Positions 35,065 through 45,768 of a stretch of 64,000 bases of DNA are shown one piece after another (within the stretch, counting starts at the first letter, position 1; every line of letters starts with the position of its first letter). The stretch comes from Enoplolaimus lenunculus (taxonomy: Eukaryota > Nematoda > Enoplea > Enoplida > Thoracostomopsidae), in NCBI GenBank assembly GCA_030248215.1, contig JASANG010002711.1:1-64000 (forward strand). Reading direction: 5' to 3'. A program made the position numbers and the translations under genes. A model generated the notes under the pieces. The model was not told the DNA's origin. It worked only from the letters and a program-made list of their open reading frames with translations, and did no database searches.

Positions 35065-35441
35065 CAAATATATGTTCGTTTTGTTATTTGGATGGAATTG
35101 AAGTGCGGGAGGATAATGTTCATCTGTTTATTTATTGTTTGCGGGCGCAAGAAATTAGTTTTTTCATTACTCCCGTTTTGCAACAGGTAGCTGGAGTAAA
35201 TGAAATAACGATTTCGGATTTAATTTTGGGACGAAATGTTCACGACCCATTAAAGAGAATAGCTTTTAATTTCATCGTCCAACATGCACAATTGGCAATA
35301 TGGAGTGCTCGATGTAAACTCGAGTTTAACAATGAAAATGTCTGTGTTGTTGATGTTTTTCAGGAAAATGTTTATAGAAATTTGTGCAAACTTAAGCTGT
35401 ATCTAAAAGAAGAATGTTTTTTAAGGTTTTTGGAACAATAA
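35065..35441 (+). mobile_element. LINE (non-LTR retrotransposon) 3' end fragment
   Basis: The frame ends with a C-x2-C-x13-H-x4-C-like pattern (CSFC ... NVHLFIYC), followed by about 60 residues containing FIVQHAQLAIWSARCKLEF and a stop at 35439-35441. A zinc-knuckle-like Cys/His cluster followed by an alpha-helical IW-x-x-R-x motif is the usual C-terminus of many LINE polymerase proteins. No reverse transcriptase core is present, so this is a 5'-truncated copy, the normal fate of LINE insertions. The clade is not assignable. Confidence 0.6.
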
Positions 35442-36369
35442 CCCGACAGAATGATAGCATGCTGGGTTTTCGAATGTCTTTTTCTCAGCGTACCTGATTT
35501 GTAGTTTGTTTTGAAACTAGGTTTCTTGTGTGCTTTTTAGCATATTTGCTCTGAATAATATCCTTGCAAGCAGAGTAGAATAATGGGTAATTTTCAAGGA
35601 CCTTTGTTATGTTATGATAATATGTTGTTGCCTTCTTTGGTTTATATAATTGCTTTCGTTGATGTAAATGTGGTTTATCCTTTTAATAAAACCCGGGGTG
35701 TTCGGCAAACGAGCGCTTCGGACTTAAACTTAAACTTAAGCACTTGTTTTAACTTGTTGCTCTAAAAAAAGTACTCTGACCCTCAAGCAAATTGATACGA
35801 GCGTAAAAGACAAATCTAAAAACGGTATTTATCATGCCAGTACTGCAGTGACCTGAAGAGTCCGTAAGCGCATAAAATCCGTAAACCCTAATTAGAGTCT
35901 ATAAATGTCAATGATTCCTAATTGTAGCGCATAAATGACTCCAGAACCAAATAAAGGTGAGTTCAAAACTTTGAAGCGTTCTTAAATTTTGAAAGTACAT
36001 TCCTAAGTATATATACCTTGCATTATCGTTCAAGCTATTGACACAAGGCAAATAAACATTCAGTTCAAGGGCTAGTTACAATACCGGATATATGTGTAAC
36101 GAAGAGTGGCGGAGGACTGGATAAAAACAAATAACAGTCCGTACACATCTTATTCTGGTCACTACAGTATTGTTATAATTTGGCAAGGATAGCGCCAAAG
36201 AGACCTAGGGGGGCCATGCCCAACCGAATACTGCTCCAATAAAACTACAATTAACTAAAAATGACTAAATTCGCCTTATCTCGAATGAAATTGGCCAAAT
36301 TTTAACCCACCAAGGCGTATTCACTCCACAATAGATACTTGGATACAGAATTTTTTCGTCAGCTCCAGG
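35442..36369. other. No gene seen
   Basis: AT-rich stretch after the LINE end. It contains an AAACTTAAACTTAAGC patch near 35725 and AAATGACTCC/GCGCATAAA repeats at 35860-35940. Nothing recognisable as coding. Confidence 0.45.
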
Positions 36370-37702
36370 CAGTGTTGTTTTTTCCGGAAAAAATTATTAC
36401 CGGAAAAAAATGAATTTTTTCCAATTTTTTCGGGAAAAAGATGGAAAAAATTGATTCTTTGTCTGAGTGATCGGTTAGCCCTCCCTTAGCCGTCGTTTGC
36501 CAAAAAAAGCTTGCATTTTGAAAGTTTCTGCATATTTGAGCTTCTGATGACATCCTGTAATCATTCCATGCCCAAATCTGAATTTTTGATAAATTCGGAT
36601 TTAAAGATAGTAAACTGAAAATTTTTCGCTTAACCGTTTCTCACATGAATATTTTCCCTGAGACCTACTTTTATGCTAGGATTCTAACTCCAGTGACTGG
36701 AGTGGGAGGCGTATACCATCACCACTCAGCTATAGGAGCTTGACGCTCGAGCCCGAGGGGGCTCTCACGTCTTGTGGCGATTTAGTACTATGTATACGTG
36801 TTGCAATTGTTAAACACGGCGCGATATGTATTATTTAACGTATATACACTGCGCTGAGTTGCCTATAGGCCACTCAATGTGAGAAGGGGTTAAGGCTACA
36901 AATTCCCCCTGGGACCCAAAAATATTTTTCGATAAGTTGGATAAATTATATATATTTAACAATATTCGTCTTAGCTCCGCAACCTGTGTCAATTGGTATA
37001 TAATTTGTATGTTTTTCGACAAAAACATTTTGAGTCCAGTGGAGGAATTTGGAACCGTAAAATTCGAATTTTTTTTAAAATTTAAGTTTTGGCATGGAAT
37101 AACCGGAGGAGGTCATCGGAACATCAGAAGCTCATGAGTGGAGCGAGTTAAACATGTCACGCTTGTTTTTTGTAAGTATATAATAAATCCCAATATATAT
37201 ATACTTTTGGGTTATTTCTGACAGCGAAACTTTTCAATTGCTGCAACCTCGCGAGCAAAGCGAGGATGAAGCTAGACGTATTCTTGCGTTAAATCACATT
37301 GTAAAAGCAAGCTTTCAATTTTGAGCACCGTAACCTTGGCCGCCCCACTGTCGACGAAACCTGGTGAGTGAACCGAACAAGTTGCATATGTAGTTTTACA
37401 TCGAATCTCGTGGCAAAGTTTCAATTCTGAAATTCATTTATATATTCATATGCTGCAATTTTCGCGTTTTTCGGACATATAATGTGTCCTGGTGGACATA
37501 TACACACGGTCATTATTAATGTGTTGCATGAAAATTAGTTGGATGTCACCTAAAAACGTTATTTTATACTATATTTACTTACAAATTATATTTAAAAATC
37601 GTTTAATATCTTTCCATTTTTTCCGTTTTTCCCTCAGAAAATAATTGAAAAAAATGGAAAAAACCATTTTCTTCCGGTAATTTTTTCCGGCCAACAACCC
37701 TG
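36370..37702. mobile_element. hAT-like non-autonomous element with CCGGAAAAA ends
   Basis: The left end CAGTGTTGTTTTTTCCGGAA and the right end TTTTTTCCGGCCAACAACCC TG are inverted relatives of about 40 bp. A right-half copy lies at 62088-62316 with the shared TAATGTGTCCTGGT(G/A) and TATACACACGGTCA segments. The TTAA-flanked MITE at 36631-36893 is inserted in it. Flanking 8-bp repeats are not clear. Confidence 0.65.
36631..36893 (-). mobile_element. TTAA-flanked MITE with tRNA-like core, copy A
   Basis: Ends are CCGTTTCTCACATG and TGTGAGAAGGGG with TTAA on each side. On the minus strand it contains TATAGCTGAGTGGTGATGG (A-box-like) and GAGTT-x-GAATCC (B-box-like, one change). A palindrome, GAGTTGCCTATAGGC, lies near the other end. 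It is inserted into the hAT-like element 36370-37702. Confidence 0.8.
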
Positions 37703-37744
37703 GCTTTGGCTACTTTGGTGGTGGAACCGTGCAAATTATTCCAA

Positions 37745-37850
37745 AAAATTTTTAGACAAAAGCATTTCGGATATCCGGATACACGTCTTATTTCGGATAC
37801 ATATCCGGATATTTTTCATATCCGGATATCCGGTGCCCATCTATAGTTGC
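37745..37850. repeat. CCGGATAT-rich interspersed repeat, copy 3
   Basis: Repeated ATATCCGGATA motifs end in TATCCGGTGCCCATCTATA, matching the terminus at 6150-6165. Confidence 0.6.
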
Positions 37851-37974
37851 AACGTAAATCTCATAGTCAAAAAATTGCTATTGCGGATTTATAATACGCA
37901 AATTCCTTTTTCCAAGAAACAGGCTTATATTAAAAAATTGCACGATTTGTGGTTTTTGCATTTCATTTAGAGTA

Positions 37975-38062
37975 GTAAGCCTAAGATTTAAGCTAATTTT
38001 TGCCACGCTTAGGCTTTAAAAATGCTTATAATACTGTTCTGTCCCTGTTCTTTACATTGGCC
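37975..38062. mobile_element. GGCC-ended TTAGGC MITE, truncated copy c
   Basis: Only the right end is kept: ATACTGTTCTGTCCCTGTTC followed by TTTACATTGGCC, with a single CTTAGGC stretch inside. Confidence 0.7.
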
Positions 38063-38200
38063 TGTTTTATCGTGGACCCCTCATTACAACTAACTAAAAC
38101 TAGCATATAAAAATAACGGAAACGAACATCAATTTTTACCGGAACCGGATATGCGGTTATAGGTACACTGCTTTTGAGATTGTTTAAAGTTCTTCAAAGT

Positions 38201-40435
38201 TCAACTTTTTATTAAATTGTGTCCGCGGTTGTGTTTTTCTATCGGCATACTGTCCATCAGTGGGAGTCCTTTTGTTTCTGGTATTGCCATTGTAAGAGCA
38301 AACCATAGTCCAAGTGTGATACATCCGAACAAAATAAATGGCGCAGGCATATACCATTCGGATATATACATTATTTGTGGGGCGATTAAGGCTGCAAGAC
38401 GTGCAGAAACGTTACAAACACCGTTTGCCATACTCCTAATAACCGTCGGAAACAGCTCATTTGCATATAAATGGTTGATTTTCCATGCTGGATCCATTGC
38501 CGAAATGCCGATAATGGCAAGAATTGTAATTGTAGACTCAAGTCTCGGCTTCTCGTTAGAACTGGGATGAGTTGTAGTGTAAATCATAAGACCAACAATG
38601 GCCCACATGCAAAACAAAACAATTGTAATTGCAATTATAATAACTGGACGTCGGCCAAACCGCAGATTTACCAGTAACGGTGTTAAGCCTGAAATATTCA
38701 TTTTTTGTGTTGGTTCGAGCAACAGATTTAATTATCGGCGAAAAAGACTACAATTGGCTCTGTGAGTACAATATTGACCACAGCACACAATAGGTTGCGG
38801 TGTAGTTTCACTGTATTGTTAACTGTGCTATTTGGTCAACCTGCAGTTTTAGCTTAAACTGTCGCCTTGTATTAGAAAGTTATAGTAATCTTGTTTCGCT
38901 TGCTCAATAACGGTAGCGCTATAATTGTCGTACGGCGCCGTCCTGTGTCGTCCGTCACCGTACGCTTTCGTATGTGAGTAATTCACGCACGATACCGTAT
39001 TGTGACGGACAGCGACGGACGACGCCGAACGTCATCAAAAGTATAGTGCCTCGTATAACGGTGACGCTTACCGACCGTCACGGTGTGTTACATACATGAG
39101 TAATTCTTAAACAACTGTACTGTGACGTATGACGGCACACGGTGAAGTACGGCGACAGATGGCGCTGGAAGACATTAAGCATGTAAAAAACATAGGGCGA
39201 ACCTTACTTGCAATTGCTTTGCCAAGACCAACGTAAAATAGATTGAGATAAACGATGCCAGCAAAAGAACCGACATTGACATAAATGCCCCACGAAATGA
39301 GACCAGAGGTGAACCACGAATAAACCATAATCAGGGTTCGTTTGCGGATTTGGGGGTCTCTGACCAAATCCAAATAGGTGAAATTGGCGATTTTGTCCCG
39401 ATTTCGGCTCTCTTGTTCGTACAGCTTTTGCAACAGTTGCAACGAACCATCATTCGCACCATTCTTTCCGAAAGGAGACAGCCTTCGGTTTCGACGAGCG
39501 ATGGTTTCAATGACAGTTTTGGCTTCTTGGAGTCGGTTCTTTCGAATCAACCAACGAGGACTTTCGACTGTGAAAAACCAAGCGACGAGAAGAGGAAGAC
39601 CACAAATTGAGAGTCCGAGATGATAAAAACGCCAAGAGCGAGTGATGAAACCAAGAAGCGCCATGAACATAAGGCCGTACGGCCATCCATGAAGACACGA
39701 AACCAAAAGACGTTTGTCTCTTCCAACAAATTCGATCAAAACAGCAATGGCAACAACCATGTACCCGGCTCCAAAAAATCCCATAATTGTGATTAAAACA
39801 GCAGCCATTGCGTAAGAAATGGACCACATGAACACGAATGAAAACAGCAACGTCCCTGAGAAACACGCGATTGAAATATATTTCCTTCCATACGAATCTG
39901 CCAAATGACCAAAAACAACGGCACCACAAAGTCCACCAACCATAATCAAAGTGGCCAATAACGAAGCCAAATATTTTCGGCCACAAATCAGCTGAAAATC
40001 ACGTGACAGAGACCGGAATCCGTCTTTGTCCATCACATGATTTCTGTCAGATTTCGGACATTTACAAGAATCGTCGCCAGAATCTAATGAATTATTGCTC
40101 ATGGTCAATACTACAATGATGTTGTTGTTGCTGTTGTTGTTGTTTCCATCATTTGACAGTGCACTCAAGGAAGAACTGCAGTTCCATTGTGAGCCAATTT
40201 TATGATACGAAGGACTCAACATACAACCGCACACAATCACCATTCCCAATTCCACGGTCAACAACATAAACATTCCGTGCGTTCCAAATTGACCAATCCG
40301 CTCTTGGATCGCTGTGTCGTAGTTCAACGCTGCGTTTTCTGATTGGCCATTAGTTTTTGAAACAATTAATATTTTGGATTCATCGAGTGAGTTATTATTC
40401 TCTTGATCTCGATTTTTACTTTTTATTGAAGACAT
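38201..40435 (-). CDS. SLC22-like major facilitator transporter, gene 1
   Basis: Two exons, 39208-40435 and 38201-38688, join in frame (phase 1) to 571 codons; ATG at 40433-40435, stop TGA at 38201-38203. After about 55 cytosolic residues comes a first membrane helix. A long extracellular loop with NNS/NCS sequons and several Cys follows, then GHLADSYGRK (MFS signature), VESPRWLI (the SLC22 motif) and, in exon 2, PAWKINHLYANELFPTVIRS. SLC22 members carry organic cations, anions or carnitine across the plasma membrane; the substrate is not predictable here. Exon 1 is almost identical to that of the divergent neighbour at 45928, while exon 2 differs greatly. A different 30-residue N-terminus (before QSENAALNYD) distinguishes the copies. 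An AATAAA lies just before the stop (38208-38213). Confidence 0.93.
38922..39165. repeat. GACGG/CCGTACGG repeat, copy 2, in SLC22 gene 1 intron
   Basis: Motifs GTCGTACGGCGCCGTCC, CCGTCACCGTACG and GACGTCATCAAAA are shared with 29018-29165 and 63752-64000. The repeat fills most of the single intron (38689-39207). Confidence 0.7.
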
Positions 40436-40812
40436 TTGTTAAAATTTGGTAAATTTCTAAAAACAGATCATAAGTTAAAAAATTCAGTGCTCTTCCAATG
40501 TAGAATAAATATTGTCGTAAATAAGCCTGCAGGTCTTTAGATGATTAGCATTTATATTAAGCAGAAAAGTCTCTAAAATTTGATAAACGTGCCTTTACAA
40601 AATCAAAATATTTCTAAATTTTTTCACAAATCTTGTTAATGATAAAGTTGAAAAGGTTGTCTGAAATTTAAGACAATTTTTCTAAAAATACTGAAAAATG
40701 ATTATTTTTTTCCTTAATCCTATGACGTTCAGCAGGGTGTGAACTGTTAGTACTGGTTGAAAAATAAGGGAAACGAAAAACGGATACTGATGCCATCCGC
40801 TATGAAGAAAAC

Positions 40813-40990
40813 GCGCAATGTTACCTTAAATGGCGCAACTGCAGATTAAGCGTATTTCTAAGCGTAAGCCTACGCCTATAAGCGTTGCAAAAATGTATTC
40901 CTAAGCCTAAGCAAAAAAGTGTAATTTAGAATCTAAACCTACTCTTTTATAGACCCACCAGAAACCTGGCCCCTTAAAATAACATGGGCC
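40813..40990. mobile_element. GGCC-ended TTAGGC MITE, copy d
   Basis: Flanked by a perfect 8-bp duplication AAGAAAAC (40805-40812, 40991-40998). Ends are GCGCAATGTTACCTTAAATG and CCCCTTAAAATAACATGGGC C, an inverted pair. The interior has CTAAGCC/TAAGCG motifs. Confidence 0.9.
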
Positions 40991-41044
40991 AAGAAAACAG
41001 TATGGTGTTTGAAAATTCGTATATAAGTTCCGAAATCCATACAC

Positions 41045-41100
41045 TGCCAAAAATGGTGAGTCAAATTGACTCTCTCCGAAATAGGCTGGCGTAATTCAAC
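41045..41100. repeat. Fragment of the GAGTC foldback family
   Basis: CACTGCCAAAAATGGTGAGT followed by a CAAATTGACTC stretch and CGAAATAGGCT matches one end of the elements at 45620, 53055 and 53457. Confidence 0.65.
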
Positions 41101-41949
41101 GTCGTTTTACGCCCTGCAAAGTTGGGGTGGAGATTGTGCAAGAGCTCATGTGGGGAGGCACTGTCCATAAGATCCGGTTAACATTAAGGTGATAGCAAAT
41201 TAATTAGACGCTACAACTGGTTTGCAATGCAAAACTTGCAATAGTTGTGTTTTTGAGCCTACTTGCGTTCGAGAGTTTCAGCTGAAACGAAACAAAACAC
41301 GACAACTATGAAAAGTTGATAAACATCTCGCCAGAATTGACGGAACTATCGCTAAAAACTGCTTCAATATTTGGCTAATTTTTGTTTTTCGGCTAGTTGC
41401 AAAGTGTAAGTTTTGTACAGATGCGTTAGCGAAAATCAACTCAAACTTTTAACAAAAGACGAAAAAAAACTATAATTTGCTGAAAAACAACAAGTTATTT
41501 CCAGATAAAATACGATTGTCGAAGATAAACAACGGTCGTATGTGCAGATCTACTGCGAGATGATGTGTCGCTTGAGATGGAAGGTTACTGGAGGGACGAG
41601 ACCCAGTTAACTACTTGAAAACGCGTTCAGTTATCTTATTTGTACACCCATCACAGAGGATTTCATTGCAAAGGGCATAGGAATAGTTAGGGAGCAAGGG
41701 TAAACAAAAATTTTTCTAACAGAAGTTTCTAATGCATTTGATAGTTTTCGGCCACAGGGGCAAAAACACTCGTAAAGGTCAAAGCTTAGGTCGACCCACC
41801 TGTAATGGCGGCCTTGCAATCAGGAGCGTCCCAACAGGGGAGGGCATTGGGGGGCCGCGCACCCCCACAAATTTGGCTGGTGCCCTCCAAATAGACAGGG
41901 TCTAAAGCTAAACAGTCTTGAATAGCAATTGTAGGGCCCAAATTTAGTC

Positions 41950-42093
41950 GGCCCATGTATAGAACAGGGCCGGAACAGTAGTCTAAGCATATTCCTAAGC
42001 CTAAGCCTAAACAAAAAAAATTAGTCCAAAGCTTCAACTGACTCTATTATAGCCCCTCCGGAAAACGATCGGACCCTGTTCTACACATCGGCC
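41950..42093. mobile_element. GGCC-ended TTAGGC MITE, copy e
   Basis: GGCCCATGTATAGAACAGGG at the left is mirrored by CCCTGTTCTACACATCGGCC at the right. Flanks ATTTAGTC and AATTAGTC agree at 7 of 8 positions. The interior has CCTAAGCCTAAGCCTAA. Confidence 0.9.
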
Positions 42094-42557
42094 AATTAGT
42101 CAGTGCCCCCCAAATATAATTTTCTGCGGACGCCACTGCTTGCAATATTTTGAGTAGCAAGTATGAATAGGGGACAATATATTATTATAAACCTGAGAAT
42201 ATAGCAGATTTAGAAAGAACTCTGCGTGAATTTTATTTAGGTGGTATAATGATGAAAGACTAAAAGTTAAAAATGTACTAAAATTTAAAAATTTATCAAT
42301 AATTAATTGTAGACCGACTCGTACTAAAAACGCCTTTTTAAGAAATAAAATGTTGTAAACACGTTTATAATACTAAAACGCCATATAACAATAGTTGTAT
42401 TGTTTGCCAAGGCCAACCAGCGCACTTGGCCATCTGATAGATGCAATAGAAGAAATTTCATAAATTTGAGAAAAATTATATATATTTCTAACGTTATATA
42501 ATGCATTTCTAGAAGCTGTACCCAATCATCGACCGTAATTGTTTCGTTACATCTTTT

Positions 42558-42600
42558 AGCCAATGTAAACAGAGGCGGAACAGTATTATACGCATATTCT
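42558..42600. mobile_element. GGCC-ended TTAGGC MITE, truncated copy f
   Basis: Only the left end (AGCCAATGTAAACAGAGGCG to ATACGCATATTC) is left. The TTAA MITE starts exactly where it stops. Confidence 0.65.
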
Positions 42601-42875
42601 TAACCCCTTCTCAAATTGAGTTGCCTACAGGTAACTCAGCGCAGTGTATATACGTTAAATAATATATATGGCACCGTGTTTAACAATTACAACACATATA
42701 CACAGTACTAAATCAGCACAAGACGTGATAGCCCTCTCGGGCTTGAGCGCCAAGCTCCTATAGCTGAGTGGTGATGGTGTACGCCTCCCACTCCAGTCAC
42801 TGGAGTTCGAATCCTAGCATAAAAGTAGGTCTCAGGGGAAATAGAACATATTCATGTGAGAAAGGGATAAGCGAA
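42599..42875 (+). mobile_element. TTAA-flanked MITE with tRNA-like core, copy B
   Basis: It starts TTAACCCCTTCTCAAATTGA and ends CATGTGAGAAAGGGATAA. The core has TATAGCTGAGTGGTGATGG and GAGTTCGAATCCTAGC in the same strand as the element. Insertion is into the GGCC-ended MITE fragment at 42558. Confidence 0.82.
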
Positions 42876-42900
42876 AAATTTTAGTTTACTATCTTTTAAT

Positions 42901-43074
42901 ATATCGAACGTCATTTTAATATATCGAACGTCATTTTAATATATCGAACGTCATTTTAACATATCGAACGTCATTTTAATATATCGAACGTCATTTTAAT
43001 ATATCGAACGTCATTTTAATTTATCGAACGTCATTTTAATATATCGAACGTCATCTTAATATATATCGAACGTC
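42901..43074. repeat. 20-bp minisatellite, nine units
   Basis: The unit ATATCGAACGTCATTTTAAT repeats nine times at exactly 20 bp, with three single-base variants and a two-base insertion in the last unit. Perfect phase and low divergence mean a recent expansion. Confidence 0.95.
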
Positions 43075-43190
43075 ACTCACGCGACAAAAGTACGCGTCCA
43101 TCGCTGTCTGGTACAAATTTCTCCGACCAGCAAAACTGTACTGCGTAAACGTTTTTAAAAATGAAATCCACCTATGCTGTGTCTAATTCA

Positions 43191-43352
43191 GGCTCGTAGC
43201 CAGCTCATCTTGTTTGGGATGCTAAAACTTTTTCAGGAGGGGCATTCAACGGTTTTTGATGACTTGCAGGCAAAGTTGAAAATTTTCTAAGGGTGCCAAA
43301 ATTTTTTCAGGGGTGGTTAAGCCCCCTGGCCCCCCTTTGGCTACGGTCTTGG
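43191..43352. repeat. Interspersed repeat with GGCTCGTAGCCAGCTCA end, copy 1
   Basis: It runs from GGCTCGTAGCCAGCTCATCT to AGCCCCCTGGCCCCCC. Related copies: 43383-43548, 49285-49455 (reverse), 56045-56215 (reverse) and the interrupted copy around 57090-57169 plus 61857-61955 (reverse). It serves as an uninterrupted reference for the large foldback insertion at 57170. Confidence 0.75.
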
Positions 43353-43382
43353 TCTAATTCCTGTTTCTAATTCCTACACACA

Positions 43383-43548
43383 CACTCGTTGCCAGCTCAC
43401 TTTGCTAAGAGGGGCGAAATATTTTTCAAGAGAGGCATACAAGCGATATCAATGAGACTACAAACAAGGTTGAAAATTTTCTAGTTTAGCAAAACACTTC
43501 CACGGGGGGGGGGGGGGGCTGATCGTACTGATCCCTTCCTCTGGCCAC
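43383..43548. repeat. Interspersed repeat with GGCTCGTAGCC-type end, copy 2
   Basis: A second, more diverged copy directly next to copy 1. It contains a run of 14 G at 43505-43518 and ends GGCCACGAGTCAG. Confidence 0.65.
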
Positions 43549-43647
43549 GAGTCAGTCTGTTTTGTTTTATACAATTTTCTATTTGACACAACAATTTTGT
43601 AAATGCATTTTTTTGAAAATCACAGCAAAAAAATTCGATTGTACTTT

Positions 43648-43740
43648 GTGTTTTTTTTTCAAATTTCTGTATTGTACTACTGTACTGTGAGACGGTTTTT
43701 TTTCAAATTTCTGTATTGTACTACTGTACTGTGAGACGTT
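43648..43740. repeat. 46-bp direct duplication
   Basis: TTTTTTTTCAAATTTCTGTA followed by TTGTACTACTGTACTGTGAG occurs twice in a row. Within the unit, GTACTACTGTAC is itself nearly palindromic. Confidence 0.85.
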
Positions 43741-43847
43741 TGCTATTAAATATTTGAAAACTAGAAATTCAATTTTAGAGCCAATGTATTGCATAGAGGC
43801 TTCCCATGTTCGAAGATCGTAAATGATCGTAAATCAATAGCCAAGAT

Positions 43848-44196
43848 AGCCAATGTATAGAACAGGGCCGGATCGTTTTCCGGGGGGTATAAAAGAGGCA
43901 GTTTAAGCTTTAGACTAATTTTTTTTGCTTAGGCTTACGCTTAGGTTTAGGCTTAGGAATAAACTCATCCATACGCTTAGGCTTAGGCTTAGGCTTAGAA
44001 ATATGCTCCATCCATACGCTTAGGCTTAGGCTTAGGCTTAGAAATAGGCTCATCCATACGCTTCGGCTTAGGCTTAGAAATAGGCTCATCCATACGCTTA
44101 GGCTTACGCTTAGGCTTAGAAATAGGCTCATCTATACGCTTAGCCTTTTAGGAATATGCTTATACTACTGTTCCAGTCCTGTTCTATACATGGGCC
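43848..44196. mobile_element. GGCC-ended TTAGGC MITE, copy g (long)
   Basis: Left end AGCCAATGTATAGAACAGGG, right end CCTGTTCTATACATGGGCC. The interior is a ladder of GGCTTAGGCTTAGG runs spaced by AGAAATA-GGCTCATC-CATACGC (about 45-55 bp per step). Target duplication is not clear. Confidence 0.8.
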
Positions 44197-44354
44197 ACCA
44201 GGAGTTGAGCCAATCACACCTGTTATCTGTTTGAACGCTAGGTTTTTCGCTGACTGGCACGCAAAAATCAAAAGCACACGTTTTGCTTGGAAAAAAGGAA
44301 AAGTAGAAAATACAAATGAATAGTTTATCTCTTGGTTCAGGATAAACGGTCACG

Positions 44355-44492
44355 GAGCGGTCGTTTTTCGGCGCGGCTATAATAGAGTCAGTTTAAGCTT
44401 TAGACTAACTTTTTTGCTTTGGCTTAGGCTTAGGTTTAGGCTTAAGAATATGCTAATATACAACTATTCCGGCACTGTTCTATACAAGGGCC
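44355..44492. mobile_element. GGCC-ended TTAGGC MITE, copy h, partial
   Basis: The right end GCACTGTTCTATACAAGGGC C and the TTAGGC core are present; the left terminal bases are lost. It interrupts old minisatellite units like those at 57-62 kb. Confidence 0.7.
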
Positions 44493-44499
44493 AGCTTGT

Positions 44500-44995
44500 A
44501 AAACGAGAAAGATAATACATAAATTTTATGGTTAGGAGCGGAAAGTTGTGTTTTGGCTGGCTTGGAAGAAACATTATTAAGTTTGTTTGATTCGGAAAAC
44601 GGGGAAAGTGGAAAATGCAAGCAAACGTTTTCGTTTGGATTGGTAAGAAGCATCGGAAACAAGGGTAAATTTCAGAAAACGACAAAAGTTGCACCGAACC
44701 CGGAATAACTCAGTGTTGTAAATTTTCCACTTTTCCTGACTTCCGAAGCTTGCCTACTTTACCAATATTCCTTTTACCAATCCAAAATGGCGTAGATGCG
44801 CTGGAAGTTTCCATATTTTCCATGTTCCCAGAGTCAGACGATCCATCCAAATTTTCAAGCCAAACCAAACCTCATCCTTCATTCGGAACCAAAAGAGAAA
44901 CTATTCATTTGAATTTTCCACTTTTTCCTTTTTTATTTAAAAAATTTATGCTTCTGACTTTTCCTACCAGTCAGCAGAAAACCTAACGAGATGTA
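44500..44995. repeat. Decayed units of the 80-bp minisatellite
   Basis: Phrases such as CGGGGAAAGTGGAAAATG (44598) and TTTTCCACTTTTTCC (44919) match the unit in the 57170-61856 element, in both orientations. This looks like the remains of an older foldback copy. A further short piece is at 44270-44310. Confidence 0.55.
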
Positions 44996-45333
44996 GGTTT
45001 CTGTCCCACGGCATCCGGCATTAATTTCAAACCTTGTAAATTTTCAACAGTGGCTGAACCGAAAAATTCACAGTAGCGCAATTTTAGGAGCACAAATACG
45101 CAACAGTTTGGGTGTAGAATAATCAAAGAGGATCGAGAAAAGGTCAAAATTGAAAACGTTTTGAAACTGCAACCATTTTTAGCAAGCGCCGGCTACGTGG
45201 GCACAAATTGAAGAGACTGGTATATTTTTGTCCTGCTCGGCGTACGGTTAGTTGCGATTTTAATTATACTATGAAGTTTTGGCATTTTTGGCAGCGAAAT
45301 TTCTAAAGCAAATTGCAGATTAATAACCGCAAT

Positions 45334-45585
45334 GGCCCATGTATAGAACAGGGCCGTAACAGTAGTATAAGTATATTCCTAAGCCTAAGCCTAAAGCCCA
45401 ATCGTAAGCGTACGGATGAGCATATTCCTAAGCCTAAGCCTAAGCCTAAGCCTAAGCGTATGGATGAGCCTATTCCTAAGCCTAAGCCTAAGCCTAAGCC
45501 AAAGCAAAAAAAATACTCTAAAGCTGAAACTGACTCTATTATAGCACCTTCGGAAAACGATCCGGCCCTGTTCTATACATGGGTC
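45334..45585. mobile_element. GGCC-ended TTAGGC MITE, copy i
   Basis: GGCCCATGTATAGAACAGGG at left, CCCTGTTCTATACATGGGTC at right, flanks ACCGCAAT and ACCGCAAA (7 of 8). The interior has three CCTAAGCC runs, each ended by GCGTA-GGATGAGC-type spacer. Confidence 0.9.
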
Positions 45586-45619
45586 ACCGCAAATTTACTG
45601 ACTAATTGGTACATATTTA

Positions 45620-45768
45620 AGAATAATACACCGCAAAAAATTATGAGTCAAATTCGACTCACTAAGTAGCACGTTTGACTCTGGCAGAGTCGAATTTGAC
45701 TCAAATTGTGTAGTCCCGTAGAGCCTATTTCGGAGGGAGTCAAGTTGACTCACCATTTTTCGCAGTGC
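45620..45768. mobile_element. GAGTC foldback element, copy 1
   Basis: Ends CACCGCAAAAAATTATGAGT and ACTCACCATTTTTCGCAGTG are inverted. The interior holds palindromic GAGTCAAATTCGACTC and GAGTCGAATTTGACTC blocks and GCCTATTTCGGAGGGAGTC. Confidence 0.75.

Noticed and set aside
43910-44131. Frames reading LSLSLSVWMSLFLSLS or KPKPKPK in several places (also 45313, 48023, 51224)
   Set aside because: They are translations of TTAGGC arrays in the GGCC-ended MITEs, not proteins.
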